A DNA stretch of 64,000 nucleotides from Amycolatopsis thermoflava N1165 (GCF_000473265.1 NZ_KI421511.1:5500360-5564359), one strand, 5' to 3'. Positions 51,695 to 60,256 are shown, counted from the stretch's first letter. Translations and numbers: made by a program. Notes: generated from the letters alone by a model not told the origin.

Positions 51695-52372
51695 GTGTCC
51701 AAGGTGGACGTCCTCAAGGTGACCGGCACTCGGCTGGTGGAGGTGGTGCGGGTGCTGGTCACCGTGGTGCTGGGCGGGATCGGCGCGGCCGCCGGGTTCA
51801 CCCACACCCACGATTGGGCCGTCCATCACGGACAAACTGGCTGGCTCGCCTGGGCGGACGCCGTGGTCATCGAGGGCATCGCGATCGTGGCCGGGTTCGA
51901 GGTCCGCCGTGACCACCAACGCGGCAACACCCGGTTCCTCACCTTCCCGATGGTCGTCCTGGTGGCCGGGTTCGGGATTCAGATGACCGCCCAGGTCGCC
52001 CTGGCCGAACCGACCCCTGGCGGCTGGCTGCTCGCCGCGATGCCCGCTCTGGGCTTCCTCGTGGTGGTGAAGCTCCTCATGCGCCGCGCACCCGCCGACA
52101 CCGCGCCTGAACCCCCGCCGATACCCGCACCAGCCGAACCCGCGGAAGCGGTTCCGTCCTCGACACCTGCACCGGTGCGGGGATCAACGCTGGCGAAACT
52201 GCCGGCCGGAGTCCGCGACACCGTCACTCGCACCACCGAGACCGCCCACGCCGCGGGACGCCCCGTCACCGCCGACGAGCTGTCCACCGCGGTGAGGCTG
52301 CCCGACGCGATGCTCACCGCCCTGCTCGACGAGCTGAACACCCGCGTCAACCACCACCCCGTCACCACCTGA
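51695..52372 (+). CDS. spdB: SpdB-like membrane protein (DUF2637)
   Basis: A 225-aa protein. Four hydrophobic segments span about residues 18-135 (VVRVLVTVVLGGIGAAAGF, WADAVVIEGIAIVAGF, FLTFPMVVLVAGFGIQMTAQVAL, GWLLAAMPALGFLVVVKLL), then a Pro-rich linker and a winged-helix-like C-terminal part (VTRTTETAHAAGRPVTADELSTAVRLPDAMLTALLDELN). This layout is that of SpdB/DUF2637 spread proteins. GTG 51695 with AAAGGAGAAGG upstream. Likely acts with TraB in intramycelial spread. Confidence 0.82.
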   Translation: MSKVDVLKVTGTRLVEVVRVLVTVVLGGIGAAAGFTHTHDWAVHHGQTGWLAWADAVVIEGIAIVAGFEVRRDHQRGNTRFLTFPMVVLVAGFGIQMTAQVALAEPTPGGWLLAAMPALGFLVVVKLLMRRAPADTAPEPPPIPAPAEPAEAVPSSTPAPVRGSTLAKLPAGVRDTVTRTTETAHAAGRPVTADELSTAVRLPDAMLTALLDELNTRVNHHPVTT

Positions 52373-52377
52373 CCGGG

Positions 52378-52413
52378 GGCTTCCGGGGGCACGCTGTTTG
52401 GCCCCCGAAAGCC
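52378..52413 (+). terminator. Probable terminator after spdB
   Basis: GGCTTCCGGGGGC at 52378-52390 pairs with GCCCCCGAAAGCC at 52401-52413 with one mismatch and a 10-base loop. It begins 6 bp after the spdB stop. No U-run follows, as is common in actinomycetes. Confidence 0.6.
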
Positions 52414-52461
52414 ACAAGATCACTACCCGACCGGCTCGGCGCTAACCGCGCCACGCACCAC

Positions 52462-52505
52462 GAAGGGCGGGCCACCGGCACCCCGTCGCCGCTGGCTCGC
52501 CCTTC
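52462..52505. repeat. Inverted repeat before repSA
   Basis: GAAGGGCGGGCCA at 52462-52474 and TGGCTCGCCCTTC at 52493-52505 pair with one mismatch. The hairpin ends 31 bp before the rep gene. It may shape rep translation or be part of a replication origin. Confidence 0.5.
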
Positions 52506-52536
52506 CTCACGTCTGCACGACCTCTGGAGGCTGTCC

Positions 52537-53883
52537 ATGCCCCATGCATCCCTCAACGTTGACCTCGCCGCCCGCATCCAGCAGCGGCTCACTGCCCCGG
52601 ACTACCGGCGCTGGCGGGCACGGGTCGAGGCCACCGGTGGATGCCTCAAACCCGTCCACCTCTCCGGCTACCGCAAACTCATCGACCGCACCACGGGTGC
52701 TGTCCTGGACCGGCACTCGGGCACGATCTACGCCCCCTGCGGCAACCGCCGCGCCTCGGTCTGCCCGGCCTGCTCCGACCGCTACGCCGGGGACGCCTTC
52801 CAGCTCATCCGCGCCGGAGTCGCCGGAGGCAAGTCGATCCCGGCTGAGGTGGCCGACAAGCCGCGCCTGTTTGTCACCCTGACTGCTCCCAGCTTCGGCG
52901 CGGTGCACACTCGGCCGACAACCCGGCACGGCAAGCCGCGGCCGTGCTCGTGCGGCACCTTCCACCACCCCGACGACCCCCGCCTGGGCACCGCGATCGA
53001 CCCCGACGCCTACGACTACCGCGGCGCGGTGCTCTGGCAGGGCCACGCCGGGGAACTGTGGCACCGCTTCACCATCCGCCTGCGCCGCGAACTCGCCACC
53101 GCGGCCGGCATCCGGGTCAAGGACTTCCCCCGGCATGCTCGCCTGTCCTACGCCAAGGTCGCCGAGTACCAGCGCCGCGGGCTCGTGCACTTCCACGCCG
53201 TGATCCGCCTCGACGGCCCGGACGGACCGCACGACCCGGCACCCGAGTGGGCCGACACCGACCTGCTCGACCACGCCGTCCGCGCTGCGGCGCAGACCGC
53301 GCAGGTCACCAAGACCCTCGACCTCGACGGCCGGACCGAAGAGCACACCTTCACCTGGGGCCAGCAACTCGACGTCCGGGTGATCCGCCGGCCCGGTGAG
53401 GTCGAGGACGGGCACGGCAACTTCAGCGATCAGGCGCTGGCCGGCTACATCGCTAAGTACGCCACCAAGGGCACCTCCACCAGCGAAACCCCCGACCGGC
53501 GGGTGCACTCCGAACGCCACATCGAGCACCTCAACGTGCACCCGCACCACAAGCGCATGATCCGCGCGGCCTGGCAGCTCGGCGGCAACGAGGACTTGGC
53601 CTTCCTGCGCCGCTGGGCACACATGCTCGGCTTCCGCGGCCACTTCCTCACCAAAAGCCAGCGCTACTCGCTCACCTTCACCCAGCTCCGCGGCGACCGC
53701 CGCACCTTCCAGCACCACGCCGCCCTACAAGCCCTCGGCGTCGAACCCGGCTCCGTGGTCGTGATCAACCACTGGAACTACACCGGCAACGGCCACGCCG
53801 ACGACGCCGAACGCGAACTCGCCGAAGCCATCTACCAGCGCAAACGAACCAACCGTGCGACCAAAAAGGAGGACCAGCCATGA
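52537..53883 (+). CDS. repSA: RepSA-like rolling-circle replication initiator
   Basis: A 448-aa initiator related to RepSA of pSAM2. A Cys-rich N-terminal region (YAPCGNRRASVCPACSDRYAGD, near 65-86) may bind zinc; the metal-binding HUH-type motif is VHFHAVIRLDG at 217-227; the nicking tyrosine region is around GYIAKYATKG near residue 304. It replicates the excised circle before transfer. ATG 52537 has TGGAGG upstream. It ends overlapping the excisionase start (ATGA). Confidence 0.9.
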   Translation: MPHASLNVDLAARIQQRLTAPDYRRWRARVEATGGCLKPVHLSGYRKLIDRTTGAVLDRHSGTIYAPCGNRRASVCPACSDRYAGDAFQLIRAGVAGGKSIPAEVADKPRLFVTLTAPSFGAVHTRPTTRHGKPRPCSCGTFHHPDDPRLGTAIDPDAYDYRGAVLWQGHAGELWHRFTIRLRRELATAAGIRVKDFPRHARLSYAKVAEYQRRGLVHFHAVIRLDGPDGPHDPAPEWADTDLLDHAVRAAAQTAQVTKTLDLDGRTEEHTFTWGQQLDVRVIRRPGEVEDGHGNFSDQALAGYIAKYATKGTSTSETPDRRVHSERHIEHLNVHPHHKRMIRAAWQLGGNEDLAFLRRWAHMLGFRGHFLTKSQRYSLTFTQLRGDRRTFQHHAALQALGVEPGSVVVINHWNYTGNGHADDAERELAEAIYQRKRTNRATKKEDQP

Positions 53884-54056
53884 CCCGCAAACTCCTGTCC
53901 ATCGAGGACTTGTCCGACTACCTCGGCATCCCCAAAGGCACCCTCTACCAGTGGCGCAGCAAGGGCTACGGCCCGGACGGCATCCGCATGGGCAAGTACG
54001 TCCGCTACCGGCAGGAGGACGTGGACGCCTGGATCGAGCAGCAGGGAGCCGCGTGA
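53880..54056 (+). CDS. xis: Excisionase (MerR-like HTH)
   Basis: A 58-aa helix-turn-helix protein. LLSIEDLSDYLGIPKGTLYQ, followed by WRSKGYGP and then KYVRYRQEDVDAWIEQQG, is the standard AICE excisionase pattern of the excisionase/MerR DNA-binding family. It overlaps repSA by 4 nt and the integrase ATG by one base, so rep, xis and int are translated from one message. With integrase it excises the element. Confidence 0.9.
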   Translation: MTRKLLSIEDLSDYLGIPKGTLYQWRSKGYGPDGIRMGKYVRYRQEDVDAWIEQQGAA

Positions 54057-55237
54057 TGGGCCGTCTCCCGCTATCCCCGGGCAGCCACGGGGAAATCAAG
54101 GTCAAGCAGGTGGGCAAGTCGTGGGAAGCTCGCTGCCGCTACCGCCACGAGGACGGCACCTACTCGGACGTCCGACGTCGCGCCGGCACGAAGGAGAAGG
54201 CCAAGCAAGCAGTCCGCGATGCGATGAAGGACTTCGTGTCGCACGCTCCGGGGGCTGGACTGACCGGACACAGCCGGTTCTCGGAGGCAGCGGAACAGTG
54301 GCTCGCCGAGTACCGGACGGATGCTGAAAACGGGATCTACTCCCTCACATCCGTGGACACATACAGTGATCACCTGCGCAATCACGTGCTGCCGCGCCTG
54401 GGCAACCTCCGGCTGTTCGAGGTCAAGACGCCCGTGGTCAACGCGCTGTGCCAGGCCAAGCTCAAAGCCCACAGCCTGAGCCTCGCGAAGCACACCAAGG
54501 CGGTGATCAGCAACGTGATGACCTTCGCCGTGCAGGCCGGCGCGATCGAGCGGAACCCAGCCCGGGAGATCGCTCCCCTGACCGAGCGCAGGGCGAAGAA
54601 CAAGAAGCAGAAGGCCAAAGCACTGACGGCCGATCAAGTCATCGACTTCCTCGCCAAGCTGGACTCGGATGAGGAGGCTCGGACCCGAGATCTGCCGGAC
54701 CTGGTGCGATTCTTCATCGCTACGGGTGAACGGCGAGGCGAGGCGCTGGGGGCGCACTGGTCGGACTTCGATCCTGAGGCGGAGAGCCTGACGATGACGG
54801 GCAACATCGTCCAGGTCCGCGGCAAAGGCACCATTCGGAACCGCGGAAAGTCGGAGACTTCGAACCGCACGATCCCGCTACCGGCCTGGTGCGTGGAGAT
54901 GCTGAAGGAGCGACAGGCCAAGGTCGGGGTGGTCGACCCCGACAAGCCGATCTTCCCGAACAGCCAGGGCGGCTACATCAACGCCTCGAACCTGACCAAC
55001 CGCTACTGGGTGCCCTTCCGAGAGCGGGCGGGGTACGAGTGGGTCACTTTCCACACGTTCCGCAAGACGGTCGGGACCCTCCTCGATGAAGCCGGCCTCA
55101 CCGCCCGGCAGATCGCAGACGTCTTGGGGCACTCGCACCCGTCCATGACCCTGAACAACTACATGGGCCGCGGGCAAACCACCCGGGCGAGCGCGAATGC
55201 TCTCAACGTCGTGATCGTCGACAAACCGGCGTCGTGA
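54056..55237 (+). CDS. int: Tyrosine recombinase integrase
   Basis: A 393-aa tyrosine integrase. The SAM-like core-binding domain lies at about 75-175 and the catalytic domain has R227 (GERRGEAL), H333 and R336 (HTFRKT), H359 (LGHSHPSM) and the nucleophile Y369 (NNYMGR). All five residues are present. An Arg/Lys-rich N-terminus precedes them, typical of arm-binding domains. It lies 96 bp from attR, pointing at it, with arm-type repeats between. It recombines attP with the tRNA-Arg 3' end. Confidence 0.95.
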   Translation: MGRLPLSPGSHGEIKVKQVGKSWEARCRYRHEDGTYSDVRRRAGTKEKAKQAVRDAMKDFVSHAPGAGLTGHSRFSEAAEQWLAEYRTDAENGIYSLTSVDTYSDHLRNHVLPRLGNLRLFEVKTPVVNALCQAKLKAHSLSLAKHTKAVISNVMTFAVQAGAIERNPAREIAPLTERRAKNKKQKAKALTADQVIDFLAKLDSDEEARTRDLPDLVRFFIATGERRGEALGAHWSDFDPEAESLTMTGNIVQVRGKGTIRNRGKSETSNRTIPLPAWCVEMLKERQAKVGVVDPDKPIFPNSQGGYINASNLTNRYWVPFRERAGYEWVTFHTFRKTVGTLLDEAGLTARQIADVLGHSHPSMTLNNYMGRGQTTRASANALNVVIVDKPAS

Positions 55238-55241
55238 GGCA

Positions 55242-55268
55242 AAGTTGGCGATAACTTGGCAACCCGGC
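55242..55268. promoter_or_regulatory. Probable integrase arm-type site, right
   Basis: Counterpart of 40576-40602 (23 of 27 positions), with AGTTGGC and ACTTGGC boxes 11 bp apart. It begins 4 bp after the int stop and lies 65 bp from attR. Confidence 0.55.
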
Positions 55269-55304
55269 CTGAGACGCCTTCCACCTTGATCTACCCGGAA
55301 CAGC

Positions 55305-55334
55305 AAGAAACCCCCTGTCACCAGGGGGTTTCTT
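55305..55334 (-). terminator. Element-derived terminator downstream of tRNA-Arg
   Basis: AAGAAACCCCCTG pairs perfectly with CAGGGGGTTTCTT (13 bp, TCAC loop) and abuts attR. On the minus strand it is followed by TTGCTG. It lies where the chromosomal hairpin at 40374 stood before insertion, so the element supplies a new terminator for the tRNA; it may also end the int transcript. Confidence 0.75.
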
Positions 55335-55393
55335 GGTCTTGCTGTCTCAACCAGACGCGCGCCCGAAGGGATTCGAACCCCTAACCTTCTGAT
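55334..55393. repeat. attR, 60-bp att repeat copy
   Basis: Identical to 40399-40458. It makes up the 3' part of the rebuilt tRNA-Arg (the anticodon-stem side to the end), so insertion leaves the gene intact. Confidence 0.95.
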
Positions 55394-55430
55394 CCGTAGT
55401 CAGATGCTCTATCCGTTGAGCTACGGGCGC
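55358..55430 (-). tRNA. tRNA-Arg (anticodon ACG)
   Basis: The 73-nt cloverleaf reads GCGCCCG...CGGGCGC for the acceptor arm, discriminator G, D-arm AGCTCAACGGATAGAGC and anticodon loop CTACGGA (ACG, read after deamination as inosine for CGN). T-arm GGTTCGAATCC. CCA is not encoded. Its 3' part is shared with the att repeats. Confidence 0.97.
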
Positions 55431-55472
55431 TTGTTCAGTTTTCACTCTAGCACTCGGGGTCCGAGTGCCTTG

Positions 55473-55562
55473 CGGAGGCTCCGGGATTTGAACCCGGGAG
55501 GGGGGGTTACCCCCAACCGCATTAGCAGTGCGGCGCCATAGACCAGACTAGGCGAAGCCTCC
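55473..55562 (-). tRNA. tRNA-Ser (anticodon GCT)
   Basis: A 90-nt class II tRNA with acceptor GGAGGCT...AGCCTCC, discriminator G, long variable arm (GGGGGTAACCCCCC region) and anticodon loop CTGCTAA giving GCT for AGC and AGT codons. It stands 42 bp from tRNA-Arg on the same strand and likely shares its transcript. CCA is not encoded. Confidence 0.96.
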
Positions 55563-55624
55563 CGGATCACGACCACTGCTGAGATAGCGTACACAGCCCC
55601 TCAGAGCGTCGGCAAAGGACCCCC

Positions 55625-57346
55625 TCATCTCCGCAACAACCGCCGCAACCTGGGGGAACGTCCGGCCAAGCCTTCGGCCTCGAAGACGGCCACCCCGACC
55701 CGTGGCAGTTCGCGCACGCCCGGGTACACCAGGTACCTCGGCACCCACGCCGGCTGGAACTTGGCGTTGAACCGGTACAGCGTCTCGATCTGCACCCAGT
55801 GTGACATCCATCCCAGTACCTTCGCCGAGGCGCGGGCCACGGGACCCGCCCCGATCCGCCTGCCCTGCTCCAACAGCTTCCGGAACGCGGCGAAGTTCAG
55901 CGAGACGTACCTCACACCGTAATCCTTCGCGGCCAGCAGCAGCTCCGAGATCATCAGCTCGTTGATGCCGTTGTCCGCGGTCCGATCACGGCGCATCACG
56001 TCCAGCGACAGCCCGTCGCCGCCCCACGGCACGAACTGCAGCAGCCCCCGCACCACACCGTCCTGCTCGGCGGTCACCAGCACCGACCCGGGATCGCCCA
56101 TCCGGCCCAGCGCCATCGAGAACCCGCGCTCGGTGTCGCTCCCCCGCCACTTCGCCGCCAGCGCCTCCAGCTCGGCCAGTTCGCCCTCGGCCAGCTCCTC
56201 CGACCGCCGCACGCGCACCGCATACCCGGCCCGCTTCGTCTTCGCCACCGCCTGGCGCACCCCGCGCATCACGCGGCCCTCGAGCGTGAACGTGGCCGCA
56301 TCGACGACCGCCTCGTCGCCGATCTCCAGCACGTCCAGGTCGTACCGGGCCCACGCGGTCGCGCCCAGCTCCGAGCACCCCATTGCCGCCGGGACCCAGC
56401 CGTGCCGGCGGCAGACCGCCAGGAACTCCTCGATCGCGCCCGGCCAGGCCTCGTTGTCGCCAAGCGGATCGGCCGACGCGATCGCCGCGCCGGCGATCAC
56501 CCGGTACGTCACGGCCGCCTTACCGGTCTTGGAGAACACCACGAACTTGTCGTCGCGCAGCGCGAAGTACCCGAGCGAGTCGCGGGCGCCGTGCTTGTCC
56601 AGCAGCGCCTTCAGCCGGGCCTTCTCGTCCTCGCTCAGGTGCGGCGCCGGCTCAGCCGAGCGCAGCAGGAAGTACGCGGCGAGCAGCACCGCGCCCAGCC
56701 CGAACAGCAACCCGACCGTCGCGGTCAGGTCGTCCATCCACTCGACGTGGAACTCGGCCGGGCCGCTGACGCCGAACAGCGCCAGCGCCGCCTCGGCCAT
56801 CCGGTCCGGGAACGACAACGGCGCCATGAACCGGGACGGCGCCACCGACAGCAGCGCGACGTTGATCACGAACCCGGCCACCAGGAGCTGCAGGAACACC
56901 CGCACGGCGACCCACTTCCCGGTCACCGGGTCGGGCAACGCGACGAAGTGCCGCCGGTTCAGCACCAGCGTCACGGCCAGCGCGACCGCAACCATCCCGG
57001 CGCCGAACACGTGCTGCATCCCGAGGTGCGACACCGCCAGCACGACGCTGGCGGCGAGCGCGAGCTGCCAGGCCCGGCGCTTGCGCCGCTTCAGCCCGGA
57101 CGCGAGCATGATCAGCAGCACCCCGACGGCCAGCACGACGGCGGCCGCGGCCGTCGTCGCATCCTGGGGCAGCCCGAGCCACACCGCGACGTGCCCGCGC
57201 ATGCCGCGCCGCCCGGCAGGCAGGACGACCGAGATCACCGCCAGCAGTCCGACCAGCCTGGTCACCCAGGTGATCGCCGCGACCGACGCCGCGCCCGTGA
57301 CGCGCCAGACGGCCGGCCGCTCCCCGGCCAACGCCCTCCCGGACAC
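55625..57346 (-). CDS. Phosphatidylglycerol lysyltransferase-like protein (DUF2156)
   Basis: A 573-aa membrane enzyme. The N-terminal 220 residues contain about six hydrophobic segments; the C-terminal 300 residues are the LPG-synthase GNAT-like domain (VTYRVIAGAAIASADPLGDNEAWPGAIEEFLAVCRRHGWVPAAMGCSE, and GFSMALGRMGDPGSVLVTAEQDGVVRGLLQFVPWG). It probably moves lysine, or another aminoacyl group, from tRNA to a lipid, giving resistance to cationic peptides. It is a MprF-like form without a LysRS fusion. GTG 57346, 8 bp after the acetoacetyl-CoA synthetase stop. Confidence 0.85.
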   Translation of the reverse strand: MSGRALAGERPAVWRVTGAASVAAITWVTRLVGLLAVISVVLPAGRRGMRGHVAVWLGLPQDATTAAAAVVLAVGVLLIMLASGLKRRKRRAWQLALAASVVLAVSHLGMQHVFGAGMVAVALAVTLVLNRRHFVALPDPVTGKWVAVRVFLQLLVAGFVINVALLSVAPSRFMAPLSFPDRMAEAALALFGVSGPAEFHVEWMDDLTATVGLLFGLGAVLLAAYFLLRSAEPAPHLSEDEKARLKALLDKHGARDSLGYFALRDDKFVVFSKTGKAAVTYRVIAGAAIASADPLGDNEAWPGAIEEFLAVCRRHGWVPAAMGCSELGATAWARYDLDVLEIGDEAVVDAATFTLEGRVMRGVRQAVAKTKRAGYAVRVRRSEELAEGELAELEALAAKWRGSDTERGFSMALGRMGDPGSVLVTAEQDGVVRGLLQFVPWGGDGLSLDVMRRDRTADNGINELMISELLLAAKDYGVRYVSLNFAAFRKLLEQGRRIGAGPVARASAKVLGWMSHWVQIETLYRFNAKFQPAWVPRYLVYPGVRELPRVGVAVFEAEGLAGRSPRLRRLLRR

Positions 57347-57354
57347 CCTGCCCC

Positions 57355-59322
57355 CTAACTCCCCCTGGCCATGTCGACGAACGGTTCGAGCGCCCCCGGG
57401 TTGGCGAGCGCGTCCCGGCTGACCGCCCGTTCCGGCGCCACCCCGGTCAGGATCTTCTTGACCGGCACCTCGCACTTCTTACCGTTCAGCGTCCGGGGCA
57501 CCTCCGCCACCTCGATGAACCGATCGGGTACGTGTCGCGGCGAGAGGCCGCGCCGCAGCTGGGCGCGCAGCTCCGGCTCCACCGCGGCAAGATCCGCCCC
57601 GGGCGCCATCACGACGAAACACAGCAGCTCACCATCGGTATTCCCGGCCCGCGTGGTGTCGATGACGAGCGAGTCGGCGATCTCGTCGAAGCCCTCGACG
57701 ATGCGGTAGAACTCGGCGGTGCCCATCCGCACGCCACCGCGGTTGAGCGTCGAGTCGCTGCGGCCGTAGATCACCGCCGACCCGCGGGGCGTGATCCGGA
57801 TCCAGTCGCCGTGCCGCCACACGCCCGGATACATGTCGAAGTAGGCCTCACGCAGTCGCGACCCGTCCTCGTCGTTCCAGAAGAACACCGGCATCGACGG
57901 CATCGGCTTGGTCACCACGAGCTCGCCGACCTCGTCGACCACCTCGCGCCCGTCCTCGTCGAACGCCGTCACCGCGGCTCCGAGCGCCCGGCAGGACAGC
58001 TCACCCAGCCACACCGGCACGTCCGGCGCGGCCGCGACGAACGCGGCGCACAGATCGGTGCCGCCGGACACCGAGCAGATCTGCACCGACCGGCCGACCT
58101 CGTCGGCGATCCAGCGGAAGCCGTCGTCGGACAGCGGCGCGCCGGTCGATCCGAGTGCCCGCAACGCCGACAGGTCGAACGACGCGGCCGGGCGGATCTT
58201 TGCCTTGAGACAGCTCTGCACGAACGGCGCGGACGTGCCGAAATAGGTGATCCGCTCCTCGGCCGCCAGCCGCCACAGCGTGTTCAGATCGGGATGCCCC
58301 GGGCTGCCGTCGAACATCACGATCGTCGAGCGCGCCAGCAGCCCGCCGATCAGGAAGTTCCACATCATCCAGCCGGTGGTGGTGAACCAGAAGAACTTCT
58401 CGCCCGGCCCGAGGTCCATCTGCAGCACCGTCGCCTTGAGGTGCTCCAGCACGATCCCGCCGTGCCCCTGCACGATGCCCTTCGGCAGCCCGGTGGTGCC
58501 GGACGAGTACAGCACCCACAGCGGGTGGTCGAACGGCACCGGCTCGTACCCCATCTCGGCGCCGGCGTGCCGGTCGAGCAGCTCGTCCCAGGCGAGCGCG
58601 CCGTCGACCGTGCCGCCGCCGGCGTAGTCCACCAGCACGGTGGCCGTCAGCGACGGGATCCGCGTGCGCAGCTCCTCGACCGTCGGCCGGACGTCGAAGG
58701 ACCGTCCGTTGTAGACGTATCCGTTGATCGCGACCAGGACCTTCGGCTCGATCTGGGTGAACCGGTCGCTGATCGCGCGGACGCCGAAGTCCGGCGAGCA
58801 GGACGACCAGATCGCGCCGAGGCTCGCGGTGGCCAGGAACGCGACGAGCGTCTGCGGGCAGTTCGGCGCGAGCGCGACCACGCGGTCACCGCGGCCGACG
58901 CCGAGCTCGACCAGCGCAGCCCGCGCCGCGGCCACCTGTTCGCGCAGCTCGCGGTAGGTGAGGCGGGCGGACAGCCCGTCCTCGCGACGGAAGATCACCG
59001 CGAGGTCGTCGTCTGCGCCGGTCAGGGCGTGCTCGGTGTAGTTGAGGGTGCCGCCGGGGAACCACTGCGCGCCCGGCATGCGCGCGTCGCCGAGGACCGC
59101 GCTCGGCTCGGCGTGCCAGCGGACGCCGAGGAACTCCGCCGCCGCGCCCCAGAAGTCCGCGGGCCGGTCGACGGAGAACCGCCACAACTCGTCGTAGTCG
59201 TCGAGGGACACGTCGCGCTCCGCGCGCAGCCAGTCGCGGAACGCCTGGATCCTGCTCGCGGCGACCCGCTCCGGGTCCGGCCGCCACAACACTTCCGGGG
59301 TGTCAGCAACATCGGTGGTCAC
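57355..59322 (-). CDS. aacS: Acetoacetyl-CoA synthetase
   Basis: A 655-aa acyl-adenylate ligase that makes acetoacetyl-CoA from acetoacetate. YSSGTTGLPKGIVQGHGGI near residue 272 is the nucleotide loop, and HGDWIRITPRGSAVIYGRSDSTLNRGGVRMGTAEFY near residue 502 is the A7-A8 region; the N-terminal DYDELWRFSVDRPADFWGAAAEFLG and the C-terminal GKKCEVPVKKIL are typical of AacS rather than acetyl-CoA synthetase. It probably forms an operon with the lysyltransferase-like gene. Confidence 0.92.
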   Translation of the reverse strand: MTTDVADTPEVLWRPDPERVAASRIQAFRDWLRAERDVSLDDYDELWRFSVDRPADFWGAAAEFLGVRWHAEPSAVLGDARMPGAQWFPGGTLNYTEHALTGADDDLAVIFRREDGLSARLTYRELREQVAAARAALVELGVGRGDRVVALAPNCPQTLVAFLATASLGAIWSSCSPDFGVRAISDRFTQIEPKVLVAINGYVYNGRSFDVRPTVEELRTRIPSLTATVLVDYAGGGTVDGALAWDELLDRHAGAEMGYEPVPFDHPLWVLYSSGTTGLPKGIVQGHGGIVLEHLKATVLQMDLGPGEKFFWFTTTGWMMWNFLIGGLLARSTIVMFDGSPGHPDLNTLWRLAAEERITYFGTSAPFVQSCLKAKIRPAASFDLSALRALGSTGAPLSDDGFRWIADEVGRSVQICSVSGGTDLCAAFVAAAPDVPVWLGELSCRALGAAVTAFDEDGREVVDEVGELVVTKPMPSMPVFFWNDEDGSRLREAYFDMYPGVWRHGDWIRITPRGSAVIYGRSDSTLNRGGVRMGTAEFYRIVEGFDEIADSLVIDTTRAGNTDGELLCFVVMAPGADLAAVEPELRAQLRRGLSPRHVPDRFIEVAEVPRTLNGKKCEVPVKKILTGVAPERAVSRDALANPGALEPFVDMARGS

Positions 59323-59526
59323 CCCGGGAGCGTATTAGAAATTTGCCGCGATCAGCCTGTACAGCGGTGCGGGTAGCAGAACCTGAGGCGGCCCCTGGCT
59401 GTGGGATCGCCTCCTCATGAATGCCAATTCACCACGTCGGCGCTGTCCTCGCCAGGAACCACCTCAGAACCCGCGGCGGTGCCAGTTGGCGCTCACCACA
59501 AGCGGCTCCGCCGCTTCGCAACACAC

Positions 59527-60153
59527 CTAACGCAAGTGGGCGTCGAACCAGCTCAACGTCCGCTGCCAGGCCTCGACGGCGGCCTGTGGGTCGGCATCGA
59601 ACCGGTGGTTGGCGCCCGGGTAGCGGACCACATTCGTGGCCACGCGCGCCTCGGCGGCGGCCTCGCGCAGCTTCTCGACCTCGGCGGCGCCCAGCTCGTC
59701 ACCGGCGTCGCCGTACAGGCCGAGCCACGGGCTGACCAGCTCTCGCGCGATGTCGACCAGCCCCGGCTTCTCGGCGACGCGGTGCCCGCCGACGCTGACC
59801 GCCGCGCCCAGCTTCCGGTTGGCGGCGACCAGCAGCGCGGCCGTGCCGCCCAGGTCGAAGCCGACGACACCCAGCAAATCGGCCTGCACGCCGCGCTCGA
59901 CCAGCCAGGCCAGCGCGATGTCGGTGGCGGCCAGGACGCTGTCCGGCGTCGGCGTGTCCTCGATGTGCGGTGCGGCGGCCAGCCAGCCCTCCGCGGCCAG
60001 GCTCGAGATCAGCAACCGCACCCCGTCGGTGATCCCGCCGACCTCGTGCAGCACCACGAGCCCACCGCGGACGACGTTCTCGGGTTCGGCGAACGTCAGC
60101 TCGATCGCCCGGCCGTCGGTCCGCTCGTAGTGCGAGGTGTGCGTCTGCGTCAT
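59527..60153 (-). CDS. Dienelactone-hydrolase-like protein with Asp at the nucleophile position
   Basis: A 208-aa alpha/beta hydrolase of the dienelactone hydrolase family. In the nucleophile elbow the usual G-x-C-x-G reads GFDLGG (D100), so Cys is replaced by Asp. Other family features are present: VLHEVGGITDGVRLLISSLAAEG near residue 34, YGDAGDELGAAEVEKL near residue 144 and the catalytic His in ANHRFDADPQAAVEAW near residue 185. It may have changed chemistry, like haloalkane dehalogenases, or be inactive. ATG 60153. Confidence 0.82.
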   Translation of the reverse strand: MTQTHTSHYERTDGRAIELTFAEPENVVRGGLVVLHEVGGITDGVRLLISSLAAEGWLAAAPHIEDTPTPDSVLAATDIALAWLVERGVQADLLGVVGFDLGGTAALLVAANRKLGAAVSVGGHRVAEKPGLVDIARELVSPWLGLYGDAGDELGAAEVEKLREAAAEARVATNVVRYPGANHRFDADPQAAVEAWQRTLSWFDAHLR

Positions 60154-60256
60154 CGCACTACTCAACCATCCCCGGGTGAACGGGAGTCAACACCGATCGC
60201 GATCAAGTGTTCGGGATAACGTGGCAGCAGCGCGTTCGACCGAAGGAGTGCCCGCC

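Larger units (their letters stand above)
40399..55393. mobile_element. Integrative and conjugative element of the AICE/pSAM2 type
   Basis: A 14,995-bp segment bounded by perfect 60-bp direct repeats that cover the 3' part of tRNA-Arg. It carries, from the tRNA end inwards, integrase, excisionase, RepSA-like initiator, spread proteins, TraB/FtsK-type translocase, small orphan genes, KorSA-like and SCO3933-like regulators, then cargo (TPR regulator, phosphotransferase, GntR proteins, palindrome, Abi-like protein, Fic). Gene order int-xis-rep-spd-tra matches pSAM2. The element is flanked by an intact tRNA on the int side. All essential genes look intact, so it may be active. Confidence 0.93.
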
